Assembly: GCA_021816505.1 (NCBI GenBank)
Contig: JAKAXS010000001.1
Span: forward strand, 1-27,149
Direction of reading: 5' to 3'
Length of the DNA: 27,149 nucleotides
Source of the DNA: Pseudomonadota bacterium
GTDB lineage: Bacteria; Pseudomonadota; Alphaproteobacteria; Rhizobiales; Hyphomicrobiaceae
Positions 14,947 to 22,392 of the stretch are shown here, piece after piece (position 1 is the stretch's first letter; every line of letters starts with the position of its first letter). The position numbers were made by a program, and so were the translations under genes. The notes beneath the pieces were generated by a model, which did not search any database, was not told the origin of the DNA, and worked only from the letters and a program-made list of their open reading frames with translations.

Positions 14947-15324
14947 ATGAGCACCCCCCGAGAACAACCGATGACGCCGGAAGACGTCGAAAGCTGGCTC
15001 AAGGCCAACCTGCCGAACTGGAAGCTTGAGGACGGCTGGATTCGCCGTACCTACAAGACGGCAAGCTGGAAGGGGACGCTGATGGTGATCAACACCGTCG
15101 GTCATCTGGCTGAAGCGGCCTGGCACCACCCCGACATCACCGCGTCCTATGCCTGGGTCGAGGTACGGCTGATGACGCATTCGGCGAAGGGCATCACGGG
15201 CAAGGATCTGGCACTCGCCAAGAAGATCGAAGATGTGGTGCACTGGCAGCCGGGCAAGGAAGACAACGCGCTGGAGGGCACGCCGGAGTCCGACATGCGG
15301 TTTGCGTACGTCAAATACGATTGA
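14947..15324 (+). CDS. Pterin-4a-carbinolamine dehydratase family protein
   Basis: A 125-residue protein with the PCD signature: EAAWHHPDITASYAWVEVRLMTH, containing the E-x3-H-H-P active-site motif, then GKDLALAKKIEDV. Classical PCD dehydrates 4a-hydroxytetrahydrobiopterin. There is no aromatic amino acid hydroxylase here. PCD homologues have been noted in H4MPT gene islands of methylotrophs, so a role in pterin cofactor metabolism is likelier. The C-terminal tail of about 20 residues (GKEDNALEGTPESDMRFAYVKYD) is longer than in phhB. AGGAGAG precedes ATG 14947. It is followed by folK after 12 bp, probably one operon. Confidence 0.87.
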   Translation: MSTPREQPMTPEDVESWLKANLPNWKLEDGWIRRTYKTASWKGTLMVINTVGHLAEAAWHHPDITASYAWVEVRLMTHSAKGITGKDLALAKKIEDVVHWQPGKEDNALEGTPESDMRFAYVKYD

Positions 15325-15336
15325 TCGGATCGCAGC

Positions 15337-15843
15337 ATGGCCCCGTCGGGTGCCGACAGTTTCGACGCCGTCATCTCCCTTGGCTCCAACATCGGCGACA
15401 AGGCGGGGAACATCGCGCATGCGATCGAGATCCTGACGAGCGACGGTGCCGTCGAACTCGCCGCGCGATCCAGCGACTATCGCACGCCGCCGTGGGGCAA
15501 CACGGAGCAGGACTGGTTCGTGAATACGTGCATCACAGTGCGTACGGAGCTGTCGGGGCGCGAGCTGCTGGAACGCTGCCAGGCTGTCGAGGCGGAGTTG
15601 AAACGTGTGCGCGAGGTGCGCTGGGGTCCGCGCATCATCGATCTCGACGTTATCTGGTTTCGGGATCAGGCGATTGCAGAGCCCGATCTCGTGGTGCCGC
15701 ATCCGCGTACGCTGGAGCGTGCTTTCGTTCTGGTGCCGCTGGCGGAGATCGCGCCCGATCTGGTGATCGCCGGCCGTAGTGTGTCGTGGCACCTGTCGCG
15801 CATCGAACGATCCGGTGTCGAGCCGTTCGGTGACGAACACTGA
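15337..15843 (+). CDS. folK: 6-hydroxymethyl-7,8-dihydropterin pyrophosphokinase
   Basis: The 168-residue kinase transfers pyrophosphate from ATP to 6-hydroxymethyl-7,8-dihydropterin. It starts with the family pattern VISLGSNIGDKAGNI, followed by SSDYRTPPWGNTEQDWFVNTCITV, and the signature RWGPRIIDLDVIWF with the metal-binding Asp pair. VVPHPRTLERAFVLVPLAEIAPDL completes the fold. folP and folB are not adjacent. The product is a branch-point precursor usable for both folate and H4MPT pterin synthesis, which fits its position next to the H4MPT island. Transcription should end at the hairpin 15852-15876. Confidence 0.93.
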   Translation: MAPSGADSFDAVISLGSNIGDKAGNIAHAIEILTSDGAVELAARSSDYRTPPWGNTEQDWFVNTCITVRTELSGRELLERCQAVEAELKRVREVRWGPRIIDLDVIWFRDQAIAEPDLVVPHPRTLERAFVLVPLAEIAPDLVIAGRSVSWHLSRIERSGVEPFGDEH

Positions 15844-15886
15844 AAGAAAAAGGCCAGGTACCCGACGTACCTGGCCAACTTTTCAT
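15844..15886. terminator. Bidirectional intrinsic terminator between folK and cytochrome c
   Basis: GGCCAGGTAC (15852-15861) and GTACCTGGCC (15867-15876) form a perfect 10-bp stem with a 5-nt loop. On the plus strand it is followed by AACTTTTC, and on the minus strand by TTTTTCTTTC. It can therefore end both folK and the cytochrome c transcript. Confidence 0.9.
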
Positions 15887-15906
15887 CTGCTTGAAACCAA
15901 CGCGTA

Positions 15907-16281
15907 CTAGCCGCCGGTGGCCTTCAGATAAGCGATGAGGTCTTTGCGCTTCGTCTCGTCCTTGACACCAGGGAAGTTCATCAACGTTCCGGGCACGAGC
16001 TTCTTCGCCCAATCGGAGAGATACTTGTCTAGCGTGGCTTCGTCCCACGTCAGACCGCTGTCCTTCATCGGCTGCGAATACTTGTATTCCGGATGATGCA
16101 CGCCGGCTTTGATGCCCACGATGCCCTTCAATCCGGGGCCAACTTTGCCGCCGCCTTCGCCTGCGTCATGGCAAGCCTTGCAGGAGGTGTTGAACACCGC
16201 CTTGCCCTTTTCTGCATCTTGGGCAGATGCGACGGCTGGAAGAACCAGCGCAGCGCCAACTGCCAGTGCCCACTTCAACAT
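15907..16281 (-). CDS. Periplasmic class I cytochrome c
   Basis: A 124-residue monohaem cytochrome. Residues 1-20 form a signal peptide (MLKWALAVGAALVLPAVASA). The haem site is C34-KA-C37-H38 in NTSCKACHDA, and M101 in GTLMNFPG is the likely sixth ligand. The remaining segments (VGPGLKGIVGIKAG, KDLIAYLKATGG) are typical of small class I cytochromes of the c2/c550 type. GGGAGG precedes ATG 16279-16281; a longer reading to 16338 adds 19 non-signal residues and was rejected. It lies downstream of pqqE on the same strand with a 160-bp gap. It may carry electrons from a PQQ dehydrogenase to the oxidase, but it is too short for the dedicated cytochrome cL (MxaG). Confidence 0.88.
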   Translation of the reverse strand: MLKWALAVGAALVLPAVASAQDAEKGKAVFNTSCKACHDAGEGGGKVGPGLKGIVGIKAGVHHPEYKYSQPMKDSGLTWDEATLDKYLSDWAKKLVPGTLMNFPGVKDETKRKDLIAYLKATGG

Positions 16282-16441
16282 GGTTTTACCTCCCGAGGTA
16301 CTTCGTCGAACGACGACGAAGCATAGCAGCGATGCCATGCGTGCGCATCTTGGGTTTTTCCGTCTGAACGTGGCGTGAATTGACGCACCGGCTCATTGTG
16401 CGTCGCAGCGCACGAGAAAAGCAGATTGGTGCGCTTGGCTT

Positions 16442-17605
16442 TTACGCCTCCGCCGGCGCCTTCGCCTTGACCGGCGCCATGCGCCGATAGACGAACGCCG
16501 GTGCCTCTTGCTTGGATGCTTCCTCGGCGATCTGCACGAAGTCTTGGTGGATCGGCGAGAGTGAGCAAGCCGGGTCGACGTTCGTGGCGTCTCCCGTCAT
16601 CGCGAACGCCTGGCAGCGGCAGCCGCCGAAATCGAACTCGCGTTTCGGACAGGTCTTGCAGGGATCCTGCATCCACTCGAATCCGCGATACTTCTGGAAC
16701 GCCTGGCCGTTGATCCAGATCTCGCGCAGCGTCTTGTCGCGGACGTTGTCGAACTCCAGACCGGGAAGGGTCTCGGCGGCGTGACAGGGCAGGACGCGCC
16801 CCGACGGCGTGACGTTCATGATGCCGCGACCCCAACCGCCCATGCAGGGCTTCGGCGTCTTGGCGTAGTAGTCGGGCACGACGAAGTCGAACGTCATGAT
16901 GCCCTTGAGGCGCTCCTTCGCTTCTTCGACGATGTGGGCGGTCTTGATGACCTGCGCCCGCGACGGCATCAGCGCGGAGCGGTTCTTGAGCGCCCAGGCG
17001 TAGTACTGCACGTGGGCGACTTCGATGCGGCCGGCGCCAAGTTCGACGGCAAAGTCGATGATGTTGGGGAGGTTTTCGATGTTCGCGCGATGCAGCGGCG
17101 CGTTCACCGTCAAAGGCATGTCGAGCTCTTTGACCCAGCGGCCGACATCGCGCTTTTTCTGTAGGCCACCCTTGTACGCAGAGATGCGTTCAGCGTTCGC
17201 GTCGTCCACGTCCTGGATGGACAGCTGGACGTGATCGAGGCCCAAATCCTTCAGCTTCGCCAGACGCTCTTTGGTCAGCAGTACGCCGGCGGTGATGAGG
17301 TTCGTGTAGAGCCCCACCTCGGACGCCACCTGAACGATATCTTCCAGATCGCGGCGCGCGGTCGGTTCGCCGCCGGACAGATGGATCTGCAGCACGCCCA
17401 GGTCGGCGGCCTGGCGCATGACGCTCTGCCACTCGGCCGTGGTCAGCTCCGTGTTGGCGCGCTCCAGCTCCACCGGATTGGAGCAGTAGGGACACTGCAA
17501 CGGGCACTTGTGCGTCAGTTCCGCCAGCAGGCCGACGGGCGCACGACCGCACGCCTCGGCAGCCGTTTGGGCTTCCTGCGTCTGGACGGGTGTCAGATCG
17601 TTCAT
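16442..17605 (-). CDS. pqqE: PQQ biosynthesis radical SAM protein PqqE
   Basis: The 387-residue radical SAM enzyme forms the Glu-Tyr carbon-carbon crosslink in PqqA bound to PqqD. The SAM cluster motif CPLQCPYC has cysteines 34, 38 and 41. HLSGGEPTARRDL is the SAM-binding GGE motif. The C-terminal SPASM region contains CMGGWGRGIMNVTPSGRVLPCHAA and CKTCPKREFDFGGCRCQAF, supplying ligands for the auxiliary clusters. Length is standard. It follows pqqD after 57 bp and is the last gene of the pqq operon; I see no convincing T-tract terminator after it. Confidence 0.96.
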   Translation of the reverse strand: MNDLTPVQTQEAQTAAEACGRAPVGLLAELTHKCPLQCPYCSNPVELERANTELTTAEWQSVMRQAADLGVLQIHLSGGEPTARRDLEDIVQVASEVGLYTNLITAGVLLTKERLAKLKDLGLDHVQLSIQDVDDANAERISAYKGGLQKKRDVGRWVKELDMPLTVNAPLHRANIENLPNIIDFAVELGAGRIEVAHVQYYAWALKNRSALMPSRAQVIKTAHIVEEAKERLKGIMTFDFVVPDYYAKTPKPCMGGWGRGIMNVTPSGRVLPCHAAETLPGLEFDNVRDKTLREIWINGQAFQKYRGFEWMQDPCKTCPKREFDFGGCRCQAFAMTGDATNVDPACSLSPIHQDFVQIAEEASKQEAPAFVYRRMAPVKAKAPAEA

Positions 17606-17662
17606 CTCGTCACCGCTCCGTAAATCGGTTCAGGCCGCGCCGACGGCTTCTTCTCCCTGCCG

Positions 17663-17971
17663 CTACGTCGCGGCGACCACCACACCCTTATCCGCCAATT
17701 CTTGAAACATTCCGATAACGTCGGATTGAATCTCGGCGGCGGGTGCGTCGTACTCCTTAGATAGTTCTTCTACGATGTCCGTAACACTGCGGACCCCATC
17801 ACATCGCTTCAACACTGCGACAGCTGGCTCGTCCGGCTCGAAAACACGCTCCGGTCCCAGGATGATCCAGCGCCCCCGGCCGGCCTCATGGCGAAGCTTG
17901 ATGTGCGGGGGCATGCGCAACACGGATGATGCGTCGACGATCGTGCGCGTGCGTGGTTTGGTTTCGGCCAT
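17663..17971 (-). CDS. pqqD: PQQ biosynthesis peptide chaperone PqqD
   Basis: A 102-residue protein of the RiPP-recognition-element family that binds the PqqA precursor and presents it to PqqE. The diagnostic parts are PPHIKLRHEAGRGRWIILGPERVFEPDEPAVAVLKRCDG and SVTDIVEELSKEYDAP, followed by VIGMFQELADKGVV. ATG 17969-17971 shares its A with the pqqC stop (TGATG), so translation is coupled. An upstream in-frame start at 18091 lies inside pqqC and adds Arg-rich shadow sequence. It is a separate gene rather than fused to pqqC. Confidence 0.95.
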   Translation of the reverse strand: MAETKPRTRTIVDASSVLRMPPHIKLRHEAGRGRWIILGPERVFEPDEPAVAVLKRCDGVRSVTDIVEELSKEYDAPAAEIQSDVIGMFQELADKGVVVAAT

Positions 17972-18753
17972 CAAACGGCCTCCGGCCGGAAAGCGCCCGG
18001 CGGGATATTGCCCGGCTCGAAGTAGGCGTGATGCAGCGCGTCGAGCTGGACCCAGAGAACGTTGCACTTGAAGCGAACGGCTTCCACGCAAGCGTCCTGC
18101 TCGTCGCGGTTCTTCGCGTTGACGAGCACGTACTGTAGCGCGAATTCGCTATCGCGCGGCGCCTGAACGAGCCGGCGCTTGAAGTAGGCCATGACGTCGT
18201 CGTTGATGAAGTCGTAGTTTTCGAGCATGCCCGAAATGCGCTCTTTGTGGATCTTGGGCGCAAACAGCTCCGTCAGCGAAGAGGCGACGGCGACCGTCAG
18301 CGGCTGCTCGCGCACGAAGTTCACGTAGGCTTCGACGGCAAAGCGCGTGGCAGGCAGCGCGCCCTTCATCGATTGCACATAGTCGCGATCGAGGCCCAGA
18401 CCATCGGTCAGCACGAGCCAGCGCTCGATGCCGCCTTCTTCATCTCCGAAGCCGTCGTGATCGAGAATGCGGTGCACCCATTCGCTACGCAGCTCGCGAT
18501 CCTGCGCACGGCTGATCAGGGCGCCGTCTTTGCGCGGCACGGCCGACTGGTAGCAATAGCGATTGAGGGCCCAGGCCTGGACCTGCCCCTTGTTCAGCTT
18601 GCCGCCGTGCAGCAGCTTATGAAACGGATGCTTGTCGTGGTAGCGCTCGGCGCCGACCGCGCGGATCGCGGCTTCGAACTCCTGGATGCCAAGCATCGGC
18701 GCGTTGGCGGCCTTCGTTTCCATCGCCTGCGTAACAGATCGGCGCTCGCTCAT
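17971..18753 (-). CDS. pqqC: Pyrroloquinoline-quinone synthase PqqC
   Basis: The 260-residue cofactor-free oxidase carries out the final ring closure and oxidation to PQQ. It is all-helical, with the family segments RYHDKHPFHKLLHGGKLNKGQVQAWALNRYCYQSAVPRKD, LDHDGFGDEEGGIERWL, ASSLTELFAPKIHKERISGML and HHAYFEPGNIPPGAF. The His-rich and Arg/Lys active-site positions all appear intact. It overlaps pqqB by 4 bp (18750-18753) and pqqD by 1 bp. The first 20 residues are variable. Confidence 0.96.
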   Translation of the reverse strand: MSERRSVTQAMETKAANAPMLGIQEFEAAIRAVGAERYHDKHPFHKLLHGGKLNKGQVQAWALNRYCYQSAVPRKDGALISRAQDRELRSEWVHRILDHDGFGDEEGGIERWLVLTDGLGLDRDYVQSMKGALPATRFAVEAYVNFVREQPLTVAVASSLTELFAPKIHKERISGMLENYDFINDDVMAYFKRRLVQAPRDSEFALQYVLVNAKNRDEQDACVEAVRFKCNVLWVQLDALHHAYFEPGNIPPGAFRPEAV

Positions 18754-19682
18754 AGGCGTACCTCCATCCCATCGTAACCGACGTCCCAGCCCGCTTGTTC
18801 GGTTGCCTTACGTTCCGGCGAGTTGTCGTTCAGGACGGGGTTCGAATTGTTGATATGTACGTAGATCTTCTTCGCTACATCTAAGTCCTTGAAGGCCGCG
18901 ATCGATCCTTCGGGCCCCGAAATACTGATGTGGCCCATGCGTGCGCCGGTCTTCGGCATCAGGCCCTGCTGCAGCATTTCGTCGTCAGTGTAGAGCGTCC
19001 CGTCGAAAAATACGAGCGGAGCACCTTGTAAACGTTGACGTAACGGGGGGTCGAGTTCAGCGCAGCCGGGGACATAGAAGAACGCCTTCCCGGTTGCTGG
19101 CGCCGAAACCTTGAGCCCGATCGTGTCGCCTGACTTGCTGCCGAAGTTGCCGCCTTTGGAGGCGTCTTCGAGGTAGAGCGCCACCTTGCCCGGCACATCG
19201 AAGGCTTCGATGGTGATGCCGGTCGGCCCGTCCGGACCTTCGATCGCGATCGGCTGATTCATCGGCAGATCGTGGCGGGCGACAACGCCACCGGCCAGCA
19301 CGTTGAATATGGAGTTGGCGGCCAGCGTGTCCATGACGCGCTTGGAGCCGTAAACCGAGAACGGTTGCGCCTCGCGCAGGTTGATCAAGCCCGTGACATG
19401 ATCGACGTCGCCATTGGTGACGACGGCGGCCTTGATCGGGGAGTTGCGCAACGCGCCGCTGGCGGCGGAACCCAACTGCGGGGTTTCGTTAATTTGCTGG
19501 CGCAGGTCTGGCGACGCGTTCAACAGCACCCAGTTCGTGCCGTCGGCACTAACCGCGAGCGAAGACTGTGTGCGTGCCTTAAAGCCGGGCTTGCCCGCGC
19601 GGACGTCGGCGCAGTTCCGGCAGTTGCAATTCCATTGGGGAAATCCACCTCCCGCGGCGGACCCCAAAACTCGAATCATCAT
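18750..19682 (-). CDS. pqqB: PQQ biosynthesis protein PqqB (metallo-beta-lactamase fold)
   Basis: A 310-residue protein. It begins IRVLGSAAGGGFPQWNCNCRNC, the PqqB signature with a Cys-rich zinc site, and continues VLLNASPDLRQQI, AAVVTNGDVDHVTGLINLRE (degenerate metallo-hydrolase motif) and VHINNSNPVLNDNSPER. PqqB hydroxylates the PQQ precursor; earlier proposals saw it as a transport factor. Two adjacent ATG codons (19680-19682 and 19677-19679) can serve as start. No good Shine-Dalgarno is visible, so its translation may be weaker than that of pqqA. It lies 108 bp downstream of pqqA behind a stem-loop. Confidence 0.95.
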   Translation of the reverse strand: MMIRVLGSAAGGGFPQWNCNCRNCADVRAGKPGFKARTQSSLAVSADGTNWVLLNASPDLRQQINETPQLGSAASGALRNSPIKAAVVTNGDVDHVTGLINLREAQPFSVYGSKRVMDTLAANSIFNVLAGGVVARHDLPMNQPIAIEGPDGPTGITIEAFDVPGKVALYLEDASKGGNFGSKSGDTIGLKVSAPATGKAFFYVPGCAELDPPLRQRLQGAPLVFFDGTLYTDDEMLQQGLMPKTGARMGHISISGPEGSIAAFKDLDVAKKIYVHINNSNPVLNDNSPERKATEQAGWDVGYDGMEVRL

Positions 19683-19703
19683 GTGTAAAACAGCTTTGCA
19701 AGG

Positions 19704-19737
19704 CGGCCGCCGACGCCGCAAACGACGACGGCGGCCG
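19704..19737 (-). promoter_or_regulatory. Stem-loop between pqqA and pqqB
   Basis: CGGCCGCCG (19704-19712) and CGGCGGCCG (19729-19737) form a perfect 9-bp stem with a 16-nt loop in the 108-nt spacer between pqqA and pqqB. No T-tract follows on the minus strand. It can act as a partial terminator or an mRNA 3'-end stabiliser, raising pqqA levels over pqqBCDE. This is inferred from position; excess of the short pqqA transcript is known in other methylotrophs. Confidence 0.55.
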
Positions 19738-19790
19738 AGTTATCGACCGCCGCGCCAATCCAGCTCACAATGTGTGAGATTCGACCGTCT

Positions 19791-19880
19791 TTAGATGACG
19801 TCGATCTCGGCCGGCAGGTAGCTCGTGACCTCGAGGCCAACTTCCTGCTCACGGACCTGGGGCTTCATCCAAACCTTCAT
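19791..19880 (-). CDS. pqqA: PQQ precursor peptide PqqA
   Basis: A 29-residue peptide beginning MKVWMKPQVREQEVG and ending in EIDVI. It contains the conserved E-V-T-S-Y-x-x-A-E core: Glu17 and Tyr21 with three residues between them, the pair crosslinked by PqqE to build PQQ. The Glu-Val-Thr-Ser-Tyr spacing and the following PAEID agree with PqqA from other alphaproteobacteria. A strong Shine-Dalgarno GGAGGA (19885-19890) precedes ATG 19878-19880. It heads the pqqABCDE operon. It is too short for routine gene callers. Confidence 0.93.
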   Translation of the reverse strand: MKVWMKPQVREQEVGLEVTSYLPAEIDVI

Positions 19881-20466
19881 AACTTCCTCCTAGATTTTTC
19901 GGCAAGCTGCCTTCCCACTCGAAAGACCCCGCCGAGGGTCCCCCAAACTGAAGTAGCCAGTTCTTCTTGACCACCGCAGTTCTGCGGATCGGGGATCGCT
20001 TGTCAAGTCCCGTACCGCGTTGGAACTATAAGAACCACGCGGTGCCAACTTGAGCAAATCAATTGGTCCTCACGAAATCGTCAGCGCTTCCGGGGTTGTC
20101 CGATCTCGCCTCCGCCCCACCCGTTGCTGCCGGCCGAAGTCGGCGGCGGTTCGCACGTCCGGCTGACTGTTAGGTCAGCGCCCCAGGTTTGCGCATTGCC
20201 ACGGAAGGACATGCGGAAACTCGCGCCTCAAAGAGAATGGTTTTGCTTTGTGGCGCCGCGACCGGCTGAAGCATAGAAAACTGTTCTCAAATCCTATATA
20301 CGCTGCAAGCCTGTCGGGCTGGCCATTCCTTCACTGGCCGGAAGGGTTCGTTTCTCATTTCCTAGTATGATGGACGGCGCCCTGATCCTGCGGTACTGGC
20401 TCGCGAGTTGCGAAGGCTTCGGCCGGTAGCGTCTCATACAACTTATTGGATGCAATGGAGGCACGC
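19881..20466. promoter_or_regulatory. Divergent regulatory region between pqqA and cysJ
   Basis: This stretch has no credible gene. It contains a pqqA-leader hairpin GACCC/GGGTC (19925-19940), a 6-bp palindrome CCGCAG-TT-CTGCGG (19974-19987), an inverted repeat GCTGAC/GTCAGC (near 20162-20179) and GGCCA/TGGCC (near 20321-20339). On the minus strand TTGACA (20006-20001) is a good -35 match, but the -10 at the right distance (AGAACT) is poor. On the plus strand TATATA at 20295-20300 could be a -10 for cysJ without a clear -35. Promoters for both operons must lie here, but I cannot fix them. Confidence 0.4.
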
Positions 20467-22251
20467 GTGGCCGCGGTCCCCTTCCTGCCGAAGAACGCCC
20501 CGTTCACGGTGGAAGACATCAACCTTCTGAACGAACTGGTGGCGCGCTCTACGCCGCTGCAGCGGTCTTGGCTGTCAGGCTTCCTGGCCGGTCTCGATGC
20601 CGCGCAGGCGCAGGCGGGTGCCCAGCCGGCAGCGCCGCCGCGTGCGCGCGTGCCGATGACGATCCTCTACGCCAGCGAATCCGGCAACTGCGAGAGCCTG
20701 GCGCTGAAGGCCAAGAAGATCGCGCAGAAGCATAACTTCGACGCCAAGGTCTTCGACATGGCCGACGTCGACGTGTCCGTGCTGACCAAGACGAAGCATC
20801 TGCTGATCTACGCCGCGACGTGGGGCGAGGGCGATCCCCCGCAGCGCGCGGACGATTTCTACAAGGCGCTGATGAGCGATGCCGCTCCCAAGCTGGACGG
20901 CGTGACGTTTGCCGTACTCGCGCTGGGCGACACGTCCTACGTGAACTTCTGCATGACGGGCCGCCTCATCGATGAGCGGCTCGAAGCGCTGGGCGGCAAA
21001 CGCGGCTTCGACCGGCAGGATCTCGATCTGGACTTCGCCAAGCAGGCGGCGGACTGGACCGAGAAGACCCTGGCCAAGCTCGCTCCGGCCGATGCGCCGG
21101 CAGGCTCGAACACCGTCGTTCACGTCGACTTCAAAGGCGCGATCCCGGATTTGGATCCGAGCGAGCCGGAGTTCACGGCTGAGAACCCGCTGCAGGCGGA
21201 GATCTCGGCGCTGGTCAATCTCAACGGTACGGGCTCGTCGCGCGAGACGTGGCACGTCGAGCTGGCGTTCGACAATCCGGCGTTCGTCTACAATCCCGGC
21301 GACGCGATCGGCGTTCTGCCGGACAACGATCCCGCGGTCGTGGCCGAATTGCTCGACGCCGTTGGTCTCAGTGGTGATACGGGGTTGGCGCAGAAGCTCA
21401 CCAACGAGTTCGACATCACGGCGTTGACGCGCCCTGCGGTCGCCGCGTACGCGAAGCTGACCGGCCGTGCCGACGTCGAGAAGATTTCGCAGGGCGATGC
21501 CTTCACCGCCTACGCGGAGGATCGGCAGCTGGTCGATCTGTTCGTCGATCATCGCGAGAAGCTGCAGCCGGATCAGCTCGTGAAGCTGTTGCGGCCTTTG
21601 CCTGGGCGGCTCTACTCCGTGGCGTCGAGCCCGGCCGCGCATCCCGGAGAGGCACACCTGACGATCGGTGCCGTGCGTTGGAATCGCGGCGACGTGAAGC
21701 GCAAGGGTGTTACGTCGACATACTTCGCAGACCGCCGCAAGCCGGGCGACACGGCGCGCATCTACGTGAAGCCGAACCGTCATTTCCGGCTGCCCGAGGA
21801 CGGCAATCGCAAGATCGTCATGATCGGCGCCGGCACGGGCATCGCGCCGTATCGCGGGTTCATCGAGCAGCGCGCGGAGGCCGGCGCGACGGGCGAAAGC
21901 TGGTTGTTCTTCGGCGAACGCAATTTCACGTACGACTTCCTGTACCAGCTCGAGTGGCAGGACTTCCTTGCAGCCAAGAACCTGTCGCGCATCGACGTGG
22001 CGTTCTCGCGCGATCAGCCGGAGAAGATCTACGTGCAGCATCGCCTCTGGCAGCAGCGTGCCGATCTGCAGAAGTGGATCGAGGACGGTGCGCATCTCTA
22101 CGTCTGCGGTGACGAGAAGGGCATGGCCAAGGACGTCGATGCGACGCTGGTCAAGATCCTCGCCGAGACCGCCAAGGGCGACGAGGAAGCGGGACGCGCC
22201 AAGCTGAAGGAACTGGCAAAGGCAGGTCGCTACCAACGGGACGTATATTGA
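20467..22251 (+). CDS. cysJ: Sulfite reductase flavoprotein subunit (CysJ-like diflavin reductase)
   Basis: About 594 residues. It passes electrons from NADPH through FAD and FMN to the sulfite reductase haemoprotein. Domain order is N-terminal helical segment (NAPFTVEDINLLNEL, SWLSGFLAGLD), flavodoxin-like FMN domain (TILYASESGNCESLA, YAATWGEGDPP, LALGDTSYVNFC), FAD domain (RLYSVASSPAAHPGEAHLTIGAVRW) and NADPH domain (IGAGTGIAPYRGFIEQRA, WLFFGERNFTYDFLY, YVCGDEKGMAKDV, terminal YQRDVY). I prefer GTG 20467 because GGAGG (20457-20461) sits 5 nt upstream; ATG 20455 or TTG 20446 are alternatives and add 4 or 7 residues. It is followed by cysI after a palindromic repeat. Confidence 0.88.
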   Translation: MAAVPFLPKNAPFTVEDINLLNELVARSTPLQRSWLSGFLAGLDAAQAQAGAQPAAPPRARVPMTILYASESGNCESLALKAKKIAQKHNFDAKVFDMADVDVSVLTKTKHLLIYAATWGEGDPPQRADDFYKALMSDAAPKLDGVTFAVLALGDTSYVNFCMTGRLIDERLEALGGKRGFDRQDLDLDFAKQAADWTEKTLAKLAPADAPAGSNTVVHVDFKGAIPDLDPSEPEFTAENPLQAEISALVNLNGTGSSRETWHVELAFDNPAFVYNPGDAIGVLPDNDPAVVAELLDAVGLSGDTGLAQKLTNEFDITALTRPAVAAYAKLTGRADVEKISQGDAFTAYAEDRQLVDLFVDHREKLQPDQLVKLLRPLPGRLYSVASSPAAHPGEAHLTIGAVRWNRGDVKRKGVTSTYFADRRKPGDTARIYVKPNRHFRLPEDGNRKIVMIGAGTGIAPYRGFIEQRAEAGATGESWLFFGERNFTYDFLYQLEWQDFLAAKNLSRIDVAFSRDQPEKIYVQHRLWQQRADLQKWIEDGAHLYVCGDEKGMAKDVDATLVKILAETAKGDEEAGRAKLKELAKAGRYQRDVY

Positions 22252-22258
22252 TCACTCT

Positions 22259-22367
22259 CCCTCTCCCCGCGCGCGGGGAGAGGGCCGGGGTGAGGGGCAG
22301 CCGCTTGTGTCGGCGCGAGACGCTGCCCCTCACCCTAACCCTCTCCCCGTGAAGGACGGGGAGAGGG
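22259..22367. repeat. Compound GC-rich palindromic intergenic repeat, copy A
   Basis: A 109-bp element in the cysJ-cysI gap. It has three nested or tandem palindromes: CCCTCTCCCC/GGGGAGAGGG (22259-22284), TGAGGGGCAG (22291-22300) with CTGCCCCTCA (22323-22332), and CCCTCTCCCCGT/ACGGGGAGAGGG (22339-22367). Copy B at 24130-24257 has the same plan. Intergenic palindromes with these arms are common in Rhizobiales genomes; a function is not established. Confidence 0.9.
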
Positions 22368-22392
22368 AAACGGCACATATCGGGCATCACCA

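Noticed and set aside
16282..16441. Terminator after pqqE
   Set aside because: A GTGCG/CGCAC hairpin is present near 16400 but no T-run follows on the minus strand.
20575..22236. 553-codon minus-strand open frame opposite cysJ
   Set aside because: Arg/Leu/His-rich translation typical of an antisense shadow; the plus strand encodes a clear diflavin reductase.
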